Below are positions 18,513 to 27,383 of a stretch of 64,000 bases of DNA, one piece after another; the first letter of the stretch is position 1, and every line of letters starts with the position of its first letter. Made by a program: the position numbers and the translations under genes. Source of the stretch: Micavibrio sp. UBA2638 (GTDB lineage: Bacteria > Pseudomonadota > Alphaproteobacteria > Micavibrionales > Micavibrionaceae); the NCBI GenBank assembly GCA_002359735.1, contig DENS01000002.1, positions 6,381 through 70,380 of the forward strand, written 5' to 3'. Under the pieces are notes generated by a model, which saw only the letters and a list, made by a program, of their open reading frames with translations, was not told the DNA's origin and made no database searches.

Positions 18513-18546
18513 GATCTGGGATCCTTTTTTGAAAAAGCCTAGGCTT

Positions 18547-19842
18547 CTACTTTATGTTTTCAATGGGTATCAGGCAAGGCTTCTCCAAAACCGATTTAAT
18601 GTTTTCCATTTGTGCGCAGGCTTTTGTGATGTTTTTGTGTTTACTTTCGTGGGTCGTCATTATCAACGGGACGGGTTGTCCGGGATCATGGCCGCGCTGT
18701 AAAAAGGCCTCAATGGAGACTTTATTATCGCGTAATATAGCAGATACTTCGGCCAGAACGCCCGGCTCATCTAACACATTAAGCCGAATGTAATAGCAAT
18801 TGACGGTTTCACCAATATTAACCCATTTGGGGGCTTGCAGGTCTTTTGCCGGAATGCCAAAGGCTGGCGTTTCATAGCCGCGGGCGATATCAATAATATC
18901 GGACATTACAGCAGAAGCCGTCGGCCCCTCCCCGGCGCCAAGGCCCACCAAATGGCCTGTAGCAACATAATCGCCTTCAACATGGACCGCGTTGTAGACG
19001 CCCTCAACTGTGCCAAGTGTTGAATTTTTGGGCACAAGACAGGGTTCAATGATTTGCATAATCTTGCCGTTCATGCGGCGGGCAATACCAAGCAGTTTTA
19101 TGCGATATCCCAGTTCTGAAGCGAAGGCAATATCGGTCGCGTTTATGTGGCGTATGCCCGTCATTTCTAATGAGGTAAAGTCAGGCTTGGTACCAAAGGC
19201 CAGAGCCGTTAAAAGGCATATTTTGTGCCCGGCATCCACGCCATCAACATCAAATGTCGGGTCGGCCTCGGCATAGCCCAGTTCCTGGGCGTCTTTTAGA
19301 ACGTCTTTAAAATCGCGGCCGGTTTCGCGCATTTCGGTCAGGATATAATTGCATGTACCGTTTAATATGCCATATACCGCATCGATGGCATTGCCGGCGA
19401 AGCCTTCACGCATGGCTTTAATGATGGGGATGCCCCCCGCAACAGCCGCTTCATAGGCCAGGTTGACCTTGTTGTCTTCGGCCAGAGCGGCCAGTTCATG
19501 TCCATGATGGGCCAGAAGCGCCTTGTTGGCGGTTACAAAATGTTTGCCCTTGCCAAGGGCTTTCTTCGCCAGATCATAGGCCGTTCCATCCGATCCCCCG
19601 ATCAATTCAACAACCACATCGACATCGTCCATATCGGCAAAGGCCGCCGTATCATCCACCCACTGATAGGCGCTGACATCAACGCCGCGGTCTTTATCGC
19701 GGTTGCGGGCATTGACGGCGGTAATTGTAATGGGCCTGCCTGCCCGTGTTGCGATTAGATCGGCGTGATTCTGGATGATTTTTGTGACACCAACACCAAC
19801 GGTGCCTAAACCGGCAATGGCCAGTTTTAATGGCTTGTCCAT
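18547..19842 (-). CDS. hom: homoserine dehydrogenase
   Basis: Reduces aspartate semialdehyde to homoserine on the way to threonine and methionine. The 431-aa protein has an N-terminal Rossmann motif GLGTVGVGV (11-19), the catalytic-domain signature YAEADPTFDVDGVDAGHK, and a C-terminal ACT domain (RLNVLDEPGVLAEVSAIL) that usually mediates threonine feedback. It is first in the hom-glpX-recJ operon. The 66-bp gap upstream contains a short perfect hairpin. Confidence 0.95.
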   Translation of the reverse strand: MDKPLKLAIAGLGTVGVGVTKIIQNHADLIATRAGRPITITAVNARNRDKDRGVDVSAYQWVDDTAAFADMDDVDVVVELIGGSDGTAYDLAKKALGKGKHFVTANKALLAHHGHELAALAEDNKVNLAYEAAVAGGIPIIKAMREGFAGNAIDAVYGILNGTCNYILTEMRETGRDFKDVLKDAQELGYAEADPTFDVDGVDAGHKICLLTALAFGTKPDFTSLEMTGIRHINATDIAFASELGYRIKLLGIARRMNGKIMQIIEPCLVPKNSTLGTVEGVYNAVHVEGDYVATGHLVGLGAGEGPTASAVMSDIIDIARGYETPAFGIPAKDLQAPKWVNIGETVNCYYIRLNVLDEPGVLAEVSAILRDNKVSIEAFLQRGHDPGQPVPLIMTTHESKHKNITKACAQMENIKSVLEKPCLIPIENIK

Positions 19843-19885
19843 GAAAGAACTCCTAGGGGTTTTTCTATTACTATCGTTTACATCT

Positions 19886-19902
19886 CACTGACGTGGTCAG
19901 TG
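19886..19902. other. perfect hairpin between OmpA-like lipoprotein gene and hom
   Basis: CACTGAC-GTG-GTCAGTG forms a perfect 7-bp stem with a 3-nt loop, 6 bp past the lipoprotein stop and about 45 bp before hom. No U-tract follows it on the minus strand. It may be a weak or factor-assisted terminator, an operator, or mRNA 3'-end protection. Confidence 0.35.
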
Positions 19903-19908
19903 GTTTCA

Positions 19909-20694
19909 TTACTGCCCTGAAACGGACAGAATTTCAACCCGTCTGGACGCGGTTTCTGTATCCATACCCGTTATATTCTCGGCCGGGCGTTCCTGCCCCC
20001 ATGCAACGGTGCGGATTGAATTGGCCGGTATGCCGTTGTAAATAAGGGCTCTGGCAACCGCGTAGGCGCGCTCCATAGAAACTTTCAGGTTGATTTCCTT
20101 GCGGCGGATCGGGTCGGTTTCTTCGGCGCGTTCGCTGGCATGGCCTTCTACGCTAATGATATCACCGCTATTGGTGTTGTATTTTTGACCAATGGCGGAT
20201 ATGGCCTGAACATCATTGGCGTCCAATTCACTTGATCCGTGATCAAAATAAATACGTACCATGGGTTCGCCCGGCGCGGCAATGTTTACAAAATTGCCCT
20301 GCCCTGCCCCGGATGGTTTTGATGGCGCCCCGCGATAGGTTGGCGCTTTCAGGTTACGGGCGTAGGTAAGGTCAGGTTGCCCGATCGGGGATATTTCAAC
20401 GCTGCTGTTGCCGATGATATTGTTTTGAGCCGGGAGGGCTGTGCCCGCAGGGGCAGAAGTGGGCGCACGCCCCGGCCCATCCAGTGAGAATATCTCAACA
20501 TTAGGAGAGCTTACGGCATGTGCGGTTCGCACAACATCAATATCGTTGAAGTCATCATAAACGGTTCCGTTTGTTAAATCGACTGTGGCGCCGCCAGATG
20601 GCTTTTCAACGTCAATAACCTCTTCGTTGGAAGAACAGGCAGACAGCATGATGCCGCAAAGTCCGATTAGTAAAAATTTATTCATGTTGCGCAA
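19909..20694 (-). CDS. OmpA-family (Pal-like) lipoprotein
   Basis: Outer-membrane-anchored peptidoglycan-binding protein, 261 aa. The signal peptide ends in lipobox LSAC at about residues 17-20. A Pro/Thr-rich linker runs to about residue 140. The OmpA/MotB domain (about 148-258) has MVRIYFDHGSSELDAND, VEGHASERAEE and the helix with MERAYAVARAL. The linker is longer than in Pal and no tol genes are adjacent, so I call the family rather than pal. TTG 20694 sits 7 nt after AGGAG and is a better start than the ATG 9 nt downstream. Confidence 0.85.
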   Translation of the reverse strand: MRNMNKFLLIGLCGIMLSACSSNEEVIDVEKPSGGATVDLTNGTVYDDFNDIDVVRTAHAVSSPNVEIFSLDGPGRAPTSAPAGTALPAQNNIIGNSSVEISPIGQPDLTYARNLKAPTYRGAPSKPSGAGQGNFVNIAAPGEPMVRIYFDHGSSELDANDVQAISAIGQKYNTNSGDIISVEGHASERAEETDPIRRKEINLKVSMERAYAVARALIYNGIPANSIRTVAWGQERPAENITGMDTETASRRVEILSVSGQ

Positions 20695-20764
20695 CGGTAT
20701 TCTCCTCTTTAAATCTAGTGTATGTTAGTGCGAATTAACGTTATTGATCAAGGGGCTTTCGATC

Positions 20765-22579
20765 ATGAGTTCAGGAAATACAGAAAAAAAATCTCAGAAA
20801 AATCAGGATGATGAGGTGAGGTTGCCTGACCCCATTGCCTTTTCACGTGCCATGACCGAAGCATGGGAGCGCGCCCTGCCGTTAATGAAAGAATATATGG
20901 AGCGCTACTCCGGAGATTTCGAAAATCAATCCTTTGATCCGTTTAATGTGCGTCAGGCTTATCTGGATTTTCTTGAAAAGGTATCGGAAGACCCCCAGCA
21001 TGTAATCAGATTGCAGTCTGAATATTGGAATAGCTGGATGCATATTTGGCAGGAATCAATGCTGAAATTTCTGGGGGAGCCGGCCGAGGATGTTATAAAG
21101 CCAGCGGATAAAGATCGCCGGTTTCGCGCACCGGAATGGCAGGAAAATGCCGTTTTTGATTTTATTAAGCAATCCTATCTTTTGACATGTCAGTCCATGA
21201 CCAAAATGATTGAGGAAACTCAAGGGTTAAAAGAGGAGGATAAGCGCAAGTTGGAATTTTATACGCAGCTTTTTGCCAATGCTTTATCGCCGTCAAATTT
21301 TGTCATGACCAACCCGGAGGTGCTGAAAGAGACCATTTCAACGGGCGGGGATAACCTGATCAAGGGCTTGCAGAATTTACTTGAGGATCTTGAGCGCGGG
21401 CATGGGGAGCTGTCCATTTCGACAACACGTTATGAGGTTTTTAAACTGGGTGAAAATATCGCAACGACCCCGGGTAAAGTTGTCTATCAAAACGATTTAA
21501 TGCAGTTGATCCAATATGAACCCGTCACGAAAGAGGTTTTTGAAAAGCCTTTGCTGATTACGCCGCCCTGGATCAATAAATACTATATTCTGGATTTAAA
21601 AGCCGAAAATTCATTTATCAAATGGGCTGTGGAACAGGGCTTTACGGTGTTTGTGATTTCATGGGTGAACCCGGATAAAAAATTGGCGCAGAAGCGCTTT
21701 GAAGATTATATGGAAGAAGGGATCATCACAGCGCTTAACCAGATTGAGGCCATTACGGGGCAATCCAGCGTGAATGCGATCGGGTATTGCCTTGGCGGCA
21801 CCTTGCTGACAATCACGCTCTCTTATCTGGCCTCACAAAAACAGGCTGAGCGCATCCATTCTGCAACATTTTTCACCACTTTAATTGATTTTGAAAATGC
21901 CGGTGATATGAAGTTGTTTATGGATGATGCCCAAATAGAGCTTATGGACAAAGCCATGGCAGAAACGGGCATGTTATCCGGAAAACAGCTGAATAAGACA
22001 TTTAGCCTGTTGCGCGCCAACGATATGATCTGGTCTTTTGTGATTAATAATTATCTGATGGGTAAGGAACCCTTCCCGTTTGATCTGTTGTTTTGGAATG
22101 ACGATGCCACCAATATGCCCGCCGCCATGCACAGTTTTTATTTACGCAAAATGTACCGTGATAATGTTTTGAAAGACCCGGGCGGGATACGCATGTACGA
22201 TACGCCCATTGATGTGTCGCAGATAAAAACGCCATCCTTCTTTTTATCCACGCGCGAAGACCATATCGCCCCTTGGCGCGCCACTTACGCGGGGGCTAAA
22301 TTATTTGCAGGGAAGGTTAAATTTACGCTGGCCGCATCCGGGCATACGGCCGGTGTTGTCAATCACCCCGATAGAAACAAATATTGTTACTGGAGCAGCA
22401 ATGATTTGCCGGGTACCCCTGAGCAGTGGCTGGATAGTGCCAAGGAATTTCAAGGCTCCTGGTGGCCGTACTGGTTAAAGTGGATCAAGCCGCGCAATGG
22501 CAAGATGGTGCAGGCGCGAAAAATCACCAAATTTATTGAAAAAGCCCCCGGCTCATACGTAAAAATGCGTTATTTATAG
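20765..22579 (+). CDS. phaC: poly(3-hydroxyalkanoate) synthase, class I
   Basis: Polymerises 3-hydroxyacyl-CoA into PHA storage granules. The 604-aa protein has an N-terminal domain (about 1-200) and an alpha/beta-hydrolase domain with the lipase-like box GYCLGGTL, nucleophile C342. The other triad members are D499 in TREDHIAPW and H527 in SGHTAGVVNHP. A single large subunit of this size indicates class I. ATG 20765 follows AAGGGG at 10 nt; the frame opens earlier at TTG 20744. No phaA/phaB or phasin is adjacent. Confidence 0.95.
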   Translation: MSSGNTEKKSQKNQDDEVRLPDPIAFSRAMTEAWERALPLMKEYMERYSGDFENQSFDPFNVRQAYLDFLEKVSEDPQHVIRLQSEYWNSWMHIWQESMLKFLGEPAEDVIKPADKDRRFRAPEWQENAVFDFIKQSYLLTCQSMTKMIEETQGLKEEDKRKLEFYTQLFANALSPSNFVMTNPEVLKETISTGGDNLIKGLQNLLEDLERGHGELSISTTRYEVFKLGENIATTPGKVVYQNDLMQLIQYEPVTKEVFEKPLLITPPWINKYYILDLKAENSFIKWAVEQGFTVFVISWVNPDKKLAQKRFEDYMEEGIITALNQIEAITGQSSVNAIGYCLGGTLLTITLSYLASQKQAERIHSATFFTTLIDFENAGDMKLFMDDAQIELMDKAMAETGMLSGKQLNKTFSLLRANDMIWSFVINNYLMGKEPFPFDLLFWNDDATNMPAAMHSFYLRKMYRDNVLKDPGGIRMYDTPIDVSQIKTPSFFLSTREDHIAPWRATYAGAKLFAGKVKFTLAASGHTAGVVNHPDRNKYCYWSSNDLPGTPEQWLDSAKEFQGSWWPYWLKWIKPRNGKMVQARKITKFIEKAPGSYVKMRYL

Positions 22580-22636
22580 ACAAAAAGATATAAACTATGA
22601 TAAAACCTGCACACGGAAACAGAGAGGCTTAATATT

Positions 22637-22987
22637 ATGAAATGTTCATTACGGTCAGTTTTTAAAAAAGTTTGTGATTTTTTAATCGGTGATCCGCCCG
22701 AAAATTCAATAAAAATGGAAGAATTCTATGCCATTAAAGATATGATGCGTGAGCGCGGTTGCAATCTGGAATTCTTTTATCTGGGAACGTTGCGGTCTGA
22801 TACGGTCTTTGATATGGGCATTATTGTTGATGATACAAACAGTGTCTATGAAATTATGCATGCCGAGGCCCATTTGTCGGAAGTTCATGAAATAGTGACC
22901 GGGCGCCCGCTGGACCGTGATAATGTCATCCACTATAGCCCGCAAGAAGTCACGGCCTATAGTATGTCCCAACCGGGTATGTTCTAG
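22637..22987 (+). CDS. hypothetical protein, 116 aa
   Basis: I do not recognise this protein. It is soluble and acidic, with a mixed alpha/beta pattern (NLEFFYLGTLRSDTVFDMGI). It starts at ATG downstream of AGAGAGG and lies 57 bp after phaC on the same strand. A role in PHA metabolism would be a guess from position only. Confidence 0.55.
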   Translation: MKCSLRSVFKKVCDFLIGDPPENSIKMEEFYAIKDMMRERGCNLEFFYLGTLRSDTVFDMGIIVDDTNSVYEIMHAEAHLSEVHEIVTGRPLDRDNVIHYSPQEVTAYSMSQPGMF

Positions 22988-23028
22988 CTTTATTGCAGGG
23001 TGTTACTCACTTTAGGGGGGGGCGGAGA

Positions 23029-23544
23029 TTAAAGGTATTCGCGGCTCAGTGTGACGTAGCGGCTGGCGGAGAATGTCAGAAATTCAATTTCTTCTTTTGT
23101 CAGATCACGCATATATTTTGCTGGAACGCCGCCCCATAGCTGCCCTGCCGGAACAACTGTTCCCGGGGTGACCAACGCGCCCGCAGCCACCATCGCCCCG
23201 TCTTCAATTTTTGCGTCATCCATAATGCAGGCTTTCATGCCAATGAAAGCGCGGTCGCCAATGGTGCAGGCATGTAATAAAGCCATATGCCCAACGGTGA
23301 CATCATCACCGACATAGGTGCCTTGCGTGGTTGAGGAGACATGAATGACCGTACCATCCTGTATATTGCTGCGTTTGCCAATTGTTACATCATTGACATC
23401 CCCTCGAATGGTGCATCCATACCAGATGGAACTTTCAGCCCCGATACGGACATTGCCAATCAGGCAGGCGGTCTCGGCCACAAAGGTGTTCATGTGGTCG
23501 TAATGGGGCGTTTTGTTGCGGATGGTTTTGATTAATGGTTTCAT
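23029..23544 (-). CDS. gamma-carbonic anhydrase-like hexapeptide-repeat protein
   Basis: A 171-aa left-handed beta-helix protein with runs of hexapeptide repeats (IGAESSIWYGCTIRGDV, IGDRAFIGMKACIMDDAKI). Candidate zinc histidines lie in VIHVSS and GHMALLH, as in the gamma-carbonic anhydrase/YrdA/PaaY group; GGVPAKYMRDL closes the domain. Enzymatic activity is not certain for this subgroup, so a carbonic anhydrase-like call is safer than a gene name. It is convergent with the gene before it, 41 bp away. Confidence 0.85.
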   Translation of the reverse strand: MKPLIKTIRNKTPHYDHMNTFVAETACLIGNVRIGAESSIWYGCTIRGDVNDVTIGKRSNIQDGTVIHVSSTTQGTYVGDDVTVGHMALLHACTIGDRAFIGMKACIMDDAKIEDGAMVAAGALVTPGTVVPAGQLWGGVPAKYMRDLTKEEIEFLTFSASRYVTLSREYL

Positions 23545-23589
23545 GGCATTACTTTAACCAAAATGATGAATGCGGTCGATGCGGAAATT

Positions 23590-23625
23590 AAAAAAGCCCC
23601 TTCCTGATAACAGGAAAGGGCTTTT
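23590..23625 (-). terminator. rho-independent terminator of rplM-rpsI
   Basis: On the minus strand a 15-bp stem (arms 23592-23606 and 23611-23625) with one mismatch and a 4-nt loop is followed by a run of Ts from 23595 down to 23590. It lies about 65 bp after the rpsI stop. Confidence 0.85.
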
Positions 23626-23690
23626 CAGTAAGCCAAGAATTACAAACTTGTAGAGGAGATATGTAACCCTTGAAACACTTATAATATCTG

Positions 23691-24221
23691 TTAACGCTTT
23701 GCCCACTGTTTGGTACGACGGGCTTTGTGCTTACCAACCTTTTTACGTTCAACAATCCGGTCATCACGTGTCAGCATACCGGCTTTTTTCAGCGGTGAAC
23801 GCAATGACGGGTCAAAGTTTTGAAGCGCGCGTGAGATACCGTGACGTACGGCACCGGCCTGACCGGACAGGCCGCCGCCTGCCACTGTGCAGTTGATGTC
23901 GTAATGCCCGGCGGCATTCACAATCAGGAACGGTTGGTTCATGATCAACTGATGTGTCTTACGGGAGAAATAAGCCGTCTGGTCTTTGCCGTTGACGATA
24001 ATCTTACCAGTCCCTTTTTTCAGCCATACACGGGCCACGGCGTCTTTACGACGACCAGTTGCATAGGCGCGGCCCAGTTTATCCAGCTTTGGTTCACGTT
24101 TCTCGCTAGCGGCTTCAGCGCCCTTGGTGTCAGCAGCAGCGGTTGTTGTCTTGGCGTCTTCCTTCACGGCCTGGCCAAGATCCTTCAAGTCACTTACAGT
24201 TTCAGTTTTCTTATCAGCCAT
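23691..24221 (-). CDS. rpsI: 30S ribosomal protein S9
   Basis: Small-subunit protein whose C-terminal tail reaches the P-site. The 176-aa protein has the S9 core GRAYATGRRKDAVARVWLKKG, GQAGAVRHGISRAL and the C-terminal RKKVGKHKARRTKQWAKR, ending in Lys-Arg as usual. About 45 residues of Ala/Lys/Thr-rich sequence precede the core; similar extensions occur in other alphaproteobacterial S9 proteins. It starts 3 bp after rplM. Confidence 0.97.
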   Translation of the reverse strand: MADKKTETVSDLKDLGQAVKEDAKTTTAAADTKGAEAASEKREPKLDKLGRAYATGRRKDAVARVWLKKGTGKIIVNGKDQTAYFSRKTHQLIMNQPFLIVNAAGHYDINCTVAGGGLSGQAGAVRHGISRALQNFDPSLRSPLKKAGMLTRDDRIVERKKVGKHKARRTKQWAKR

Positions 24222-24224
24222 GTC

Positions 24225-24686
24225 TTATGCTCTCTTATTCTTGGGATTCATTGCTGCAACATCCAGAACTTCTGGCTTTTGCGCTTCGTGTGGGTGCTCC
24301 GTTCCGGCGTAAACGCGCAGATTGCTCATGACCTGACGCCCGAGTGGACCTTTCGGTAGCATACGCTCAACAGCTTTTTCTACAACGCGCTCAGGGTGCT
24401 TTCCATCAAGGATTTGGCCTTTTGAACGTTGCTTGATACCGCCAGGGTAGCCTGTGTGCCAGTAAAAGATGTCCTGGTCACGTTTGTTACCTGTCAGCTT
24501 CACCTTATCGGCATTAATAACAATCACGTTATCACCGCAATCCATGTGCGGGGTGAATGACGGTTTGTGTTTACCGCGTAAACGCAGGGCAATTTGAGAA
24601 GCAAGACGGCCAAGCACAACATCTTCAGCGTCGATAATCAGCCATTTTTTCTCGATCTCATTTGGTTTAATCGAATATGTTTTCAT
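24225..24686 (-). CDS. rplM: 50S ribosomal protein L13
   Basis: Early-assembling large-subunit protein, 153 aa, forming the usual rplM-rpsI pair. Visible signatures: WLIIDAEDVVLGRLASQIA, GDNVIVINADKVKLTGNK, WHTGYPGGIK, and GPLGRQVMSNLRVYAG near the C-terminus. It starts at ATG and terminates at the shared hairpin after rpsI. Confidence 0.97.
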   Translation of the reverse strand: MKTYSIKPNEIEKKWLIIDAEDVVLGRLASQIALRLRGKHKPSFTPHMDCGDNVIVINADKVKLTGNKRDQDIFYWHTGYPGGIKQRSKGQILDGKHPERVVEKAVERMLPKGPLGRQVMSNLRVYAGTEHPHEAQKPEVLDVAAMNPKNKRA

Positions 24687-24787
24687 TGTTCTTTATTCCT
24701 TTTTCAAAGATGAACAGTGTTATGCCGTTAATTTTGCGCCCTGTCAACATATTTATAATAAAATTCAGTCTGTTAGGCTGGCGGTGT

Positions 24788-25108
24788 TTAAATACCGCTA
24801 TCGTTTGTGGTGCGGTTAACCCAGCCCATAAAGTCCTGACTGCCTGTTTGCGCCTCTATGGCAACAATGCATGGTGTATCATAAGGGTGAAGGCGCATAA
24901 TGGCGGCCTCTAGCGCGGGATAGGTCTCCTTGGATGTTTTAAAGATGACCGCGACCTCTTGTTCGTTTTGCACCTTGCCGTCCCACAGGTAAAGCGATTG
25001 GTGCGGCTGGAATATATTGACGCAGGCGGCAAGCCGTTGCGTAATAACGGGGGCGGCAATCTTTTCGGCTTCGGCCGTATTGGCGCAAGTTACATAGACT
25101 AGATACAT
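24788..25108 (-). CDS. cutA: divalent-cation tolerance protein CutA
   Basis: Small trimeric protein of the PII-like fold, linked in E. coli to copper tolerance though its role is unsettled. The 106-aa chain has the family patterns LVYVTCANTAEAEKIA, RLAACVNIFQPHQSLYLWDG, EVAVIFKTSKETYPALE and HPYDTPCIVAI. It lies about 50 bp after dusB, on the same strand. Confidence 0.92.
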   Translation of the reverse strand: MYLVYVTCANTAEAEKIAAPVITQRLAACVNIFQPHQSLYLWDGKVQNEQEVAVIFKTSKETYPALEAAIMRLHPYDTPCIVAIEAQTGSQDFMGWVNRTTNDSGI

Positions 25109-25157
25109 TGATGTGGTGTCCCTTTATGCATGGTGTTGACCGCGTAGTATTGGTGAC

Positions 25158-26141
25158 TTAGGCGGCATTTTTCAAGTCTTGTGCAAACAGCCTGTCAATC
25201 TCGGCTCGAACCATTTGCGGGTCAGTTAATTTATTGACCCGTTCACGAAACGCATTGGCACCATGCAGGCCGTTTACATACCAGGCCAAATGCTTTCGTG
25301 CCAGGGCCACGCCTGTTCGTTGCCCGTAATAATCAATCATATCGTTATAATGTTTTATAATAAGGGCGTGCATTTCAACGGGCGCCGGCGGCGGCGGAAT
25401 ATCGTCCCCGCGCAAAAAATACATTATATCACGTACGGCCCATGGCCTGCCTTGCGTGCCCCGCCCCACCATGACACCATCCGCCCCCGATTGTTTCAGG
25501 GCTTTTTGCGCCTGCTGCGGCGTTGCAATATCGCCATTGGCGATAACAGGAATGGAAACCGCCTGCTTTACCGGGGCTATCGCGGTCCAATTGGCTTGGC
25601 CTTTATACATTTGCATACGGGTGCGGCCATGAACCGTCACCATTTTGATGCCAACATCTTCGGCACGCCGCGCCAGCTCTGGCGCATTGATGCAATCCTC
25701 ATCCCAGCCTAGACGCATTTTTACCGTAACAGGAACCGTAACGGCCTTTACGGTTGCGGCCATAATGTCCGTTGCCAGATCAATGTCGCGCATCAGGGCG
25801 GATCCTCCCATTTTATTGACGATTTTTTTGACCGGACATCCAAAGTTAATATCAATGATATTGGCCCCGCGCTCAACATTCATCTGGGCGGCTTTTGCCA
25901 TGATTTCGGGCTCGCATCCGGCCAGTTGAACGGCCATAGGGAATTCTTCCGCGCAGGATGTGCTCATTTTCAGGGATTCGGCGCTATGTTGAATCATGGA
26001 CCGGCTGGCGATCATTTCAGAAAAGACCAGCCCTGCCCCATAGCTTTTGACGATGCGGCGAAACGGTAAATCGGAAATACCCGATAGCGGGGCCAGAAAG
26101 ACCGGATCATCAATGCGTATTGTTCCGATATGAATACTCAT
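25158..26141 (-). CDS. dusB: tRNA-dihydrouridine synthase B
   Basis: FMN enzyme reducing specific uridines in the tRNA D-loop. The 327-aa protein begins in the TIM barrel with PVFLAPLSGISDLPFRRI, has the catalytic cysteine in NFGCPVKKIV, and the RNA/FMN-binding VHGRTRMQMYKGQANW and VIANGDIATPQQA stretches. NifR3-type DusB matches best. Its ATG overlaps the TGA of a tiny upstream ORF (ATGA), suggesting coupled translation. Confidence 0.93.
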   Translation of the reverse strand: MSIHIGTIRIDDPVFLAPLSGISDLPFRRIVKSYGAGLVFSEMIASRSMIQHSAESLKMSTSCAEEFPMAVQLAGCEPEIMAKAAQMNVERGANIIDINFGCPVKKIVNKMGGSALMRDIDLATDIMAATVKAVTVPVTVKMRLGWDEDCINAPELARRAEDVGIKMVTVHGRTRMQMYKGQANWTAIAPVKQAVSIPVIANGDIATPQQAQKALKQSGADGVMVGRGTQGRPWAVRDIMYFLRGDDIPPPPAPVEMHALIIKHYNDMIDYYGQRTGVALARKHLAWYVNGLHGANAFRERVNKLTDPQMVRAEIDRLFAQDLKNAA

Positions 26142-26212
26142 AACATTCCATTTATGTGCGCCCCATCCGCAACGCCATTCATGCTCAAGCCATTCATGCT
26201 CACGCCATTCAT
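26138..26212 (-). CDS. putative 24-aa repeat peptide overlapping the dusB start
   Basis: Reading from ATG 26212, three in-frame 15-bp repeats encode MNGVS, MNGLS and MNGVA, followed by nine more residues and a TGA whose bases overlap the dusB ATG as ATGA. The repeat length keeps the frame. There is no strong ribosome-binding site; a GTG two codons upstream is an alternative start. It could be a leader peptide or a chance frame. The overlap with dusB is the only functional hint. Confidence 0.3.
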   Translation of the reverse strand: MNGVSMNGLSMNGVADGAHINGML

Positions 26213-26218
26213 GCTCAC
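26174..26218. repeat. three tandem 15-bp repeats upstream of dusB
   Basis: The unit GCCATTCATGCTCAc occurs three times head to tail, the first copy ending in A instead of C. The array sits between the stop of the upstream hypothetical gene and the dusB start. Confidence 0.9.
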
Positions 26219-26235
26219 GCTATGGGCTTTATTGG

Positions 26236-27060
26236 CTATAGGCTCAGGGCATTTTGAATTTTTTGCCAAAACCCGCCGCCTGACTTCTCGCTTTTGACAG
26301 GTATATCAATAAAGCGGCTGGCGTCCTGCCAGGCGCGATCATCCGGGCTCAGTTCATCTTCCGGTTTGTTTTTCATGGCCTGCGTGATGCGCGCAAGGGC
26401 CTTGCACGCCGTTTTGAATTCGGGAACCTTATCCTGAATATCAATATATTCTGCGCGGTCATATTTTCCGTGCGGGCCGAGGGTATGCAATATTTTCATA
26501 TAGCCCTTCGCAAAATCAAACAGGGCTTGCTTATCGCCTTGGCGGGTGATCGTTTCCTCGTATAGGCGGTTGGTTTCAAACGGCACGTGAAATAAATACG
26601 ACCCGCCTGTCCCGATTTGTATAAAGGCTTGGCCCGAGCTGGCAAATCCTCTGTAATGTCCTTCAATGACGTGATTGTCCATAAACGCATGAAATTGCAT
26701 TTTCGTGTAATAATTTTCCAGCACTGCCTCAAACCGGTCGGTAAGTTTATCTTCGTTGTCAGTTCGGCCGCGCTCTTTGTTGTTTTTTGCGCGGTGTTCT
26801 TCAAATTGTTCCATGATAACCGCCCCCACCAGCGGGGCAAAGGCCGTAATGAAATTAGCGCGCTGAATGTATAGCGCCTTGCTGTTGAACTGTGTTGTCA
26901 GATCAATGGTCGGTATTTTCAAATGATAACGCTGGCCCCAGCTCTTCACCGTTAATCCGTCTTCGTTAAACCGGCCATTATTTTCCAGCGCATCTGAAAT
27001 GTTCTGGGCGCGGATGCGCGCGCTGTTGTTTAGTGCGTACCGTATTGTGTTATGATCCAT
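26236..27060 (-). CDS. hypothetical protein, 274 aa
   Basis: I do not recognise this protein. It is soluble, with no signal peptide; helical stretches rich in Glu/Lys/Arg occupy about residues 75-110. The C-terminus ends GGGFWQKIQNALSL. ATG 27060 follows AGGGAG at 8 nt and is preferred to the longer frame. It is the last chromosomal gene before the integrated element on this side and reads toward dusB, which it may precede in a transcript. Confidence 0.6.
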   Translation of the reverse strand: MDHNTIRYALNNSARIRAQNISDALENNGRFNEDGLTVKSWGQRYHLKIPTIDLTTQFNSKALYIQRANFITAFAPLVGAVIMEQFEEHRAKNNKERGRTDNEDKLTDRFEAVLENYYTKMQFHAFMDNHVIEGHYRGFASSGQAFIQIGTGGSYLFHVPFETNRLYEETITRQGDKQALFDFAKGYMKILHTLGPHGKYDRAEYIDIQDKVPEFKTACKALARITQAMKNKPEDELSPDDRAWQDASRFIDIPVKSEKSGGGFWQKIQNALSL

Positions 27061-27207
27061 CTTGATCTCCCTGCTGCCTGCTTGATGGGGTTGCGATTGT
27101 TTTAGACATAACACGCCCGCCTGTCAATGTCTGGCTCAAAAGGAAGTGCCGTCAATTATCAGATAGCCCCCGCATAATGATAAAGGGTTGTTGAATTGTG
27201 AAGAAAG

Positions 27208-27265
27208 AATGGTCGGAACGAGAGGATTTGAACCTCCGACCCCTTGCACCCCATGCAAGTGCGCT
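27208..27265. repeat. attL: 58-bp repeat of the tRNA-Pro 3' half
   Basis: Identical to 36498-36555. Beyond 27265 it diverges: a 24-nt stretch precedes TACCAGACTGCGCT (27289-27302), which again resembles the D-arm of tRNA-Pro. The acceptor-stem 5' strand is missing, so this copy is not a functional tRNA. Confidence 0.9.
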
Positions 27266-27383
27266 TGTGCGCCTCGTTGCACTCGGCTGTACCAGACTGC
27301 GCTAAAAATCTATTAAAAACAGCCTGTTATTAGCTTCATTATAAAATGGGGTTATAGCATCCGCAAGCAAATAATTGTGGTTA

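Noticed and set aside
26174..26218. Tandem repeats as a CRISPR array
   Set aside because: The units are directly adjacent with no spacers and are only 15 bp long.
27208..27302. Left tRNA-Pro copy as a second functional tRNA gene
   Set aside because: The 5' acceptor strand is missing and the D-arm is separated by unrelated sequence, so it cannot fold.
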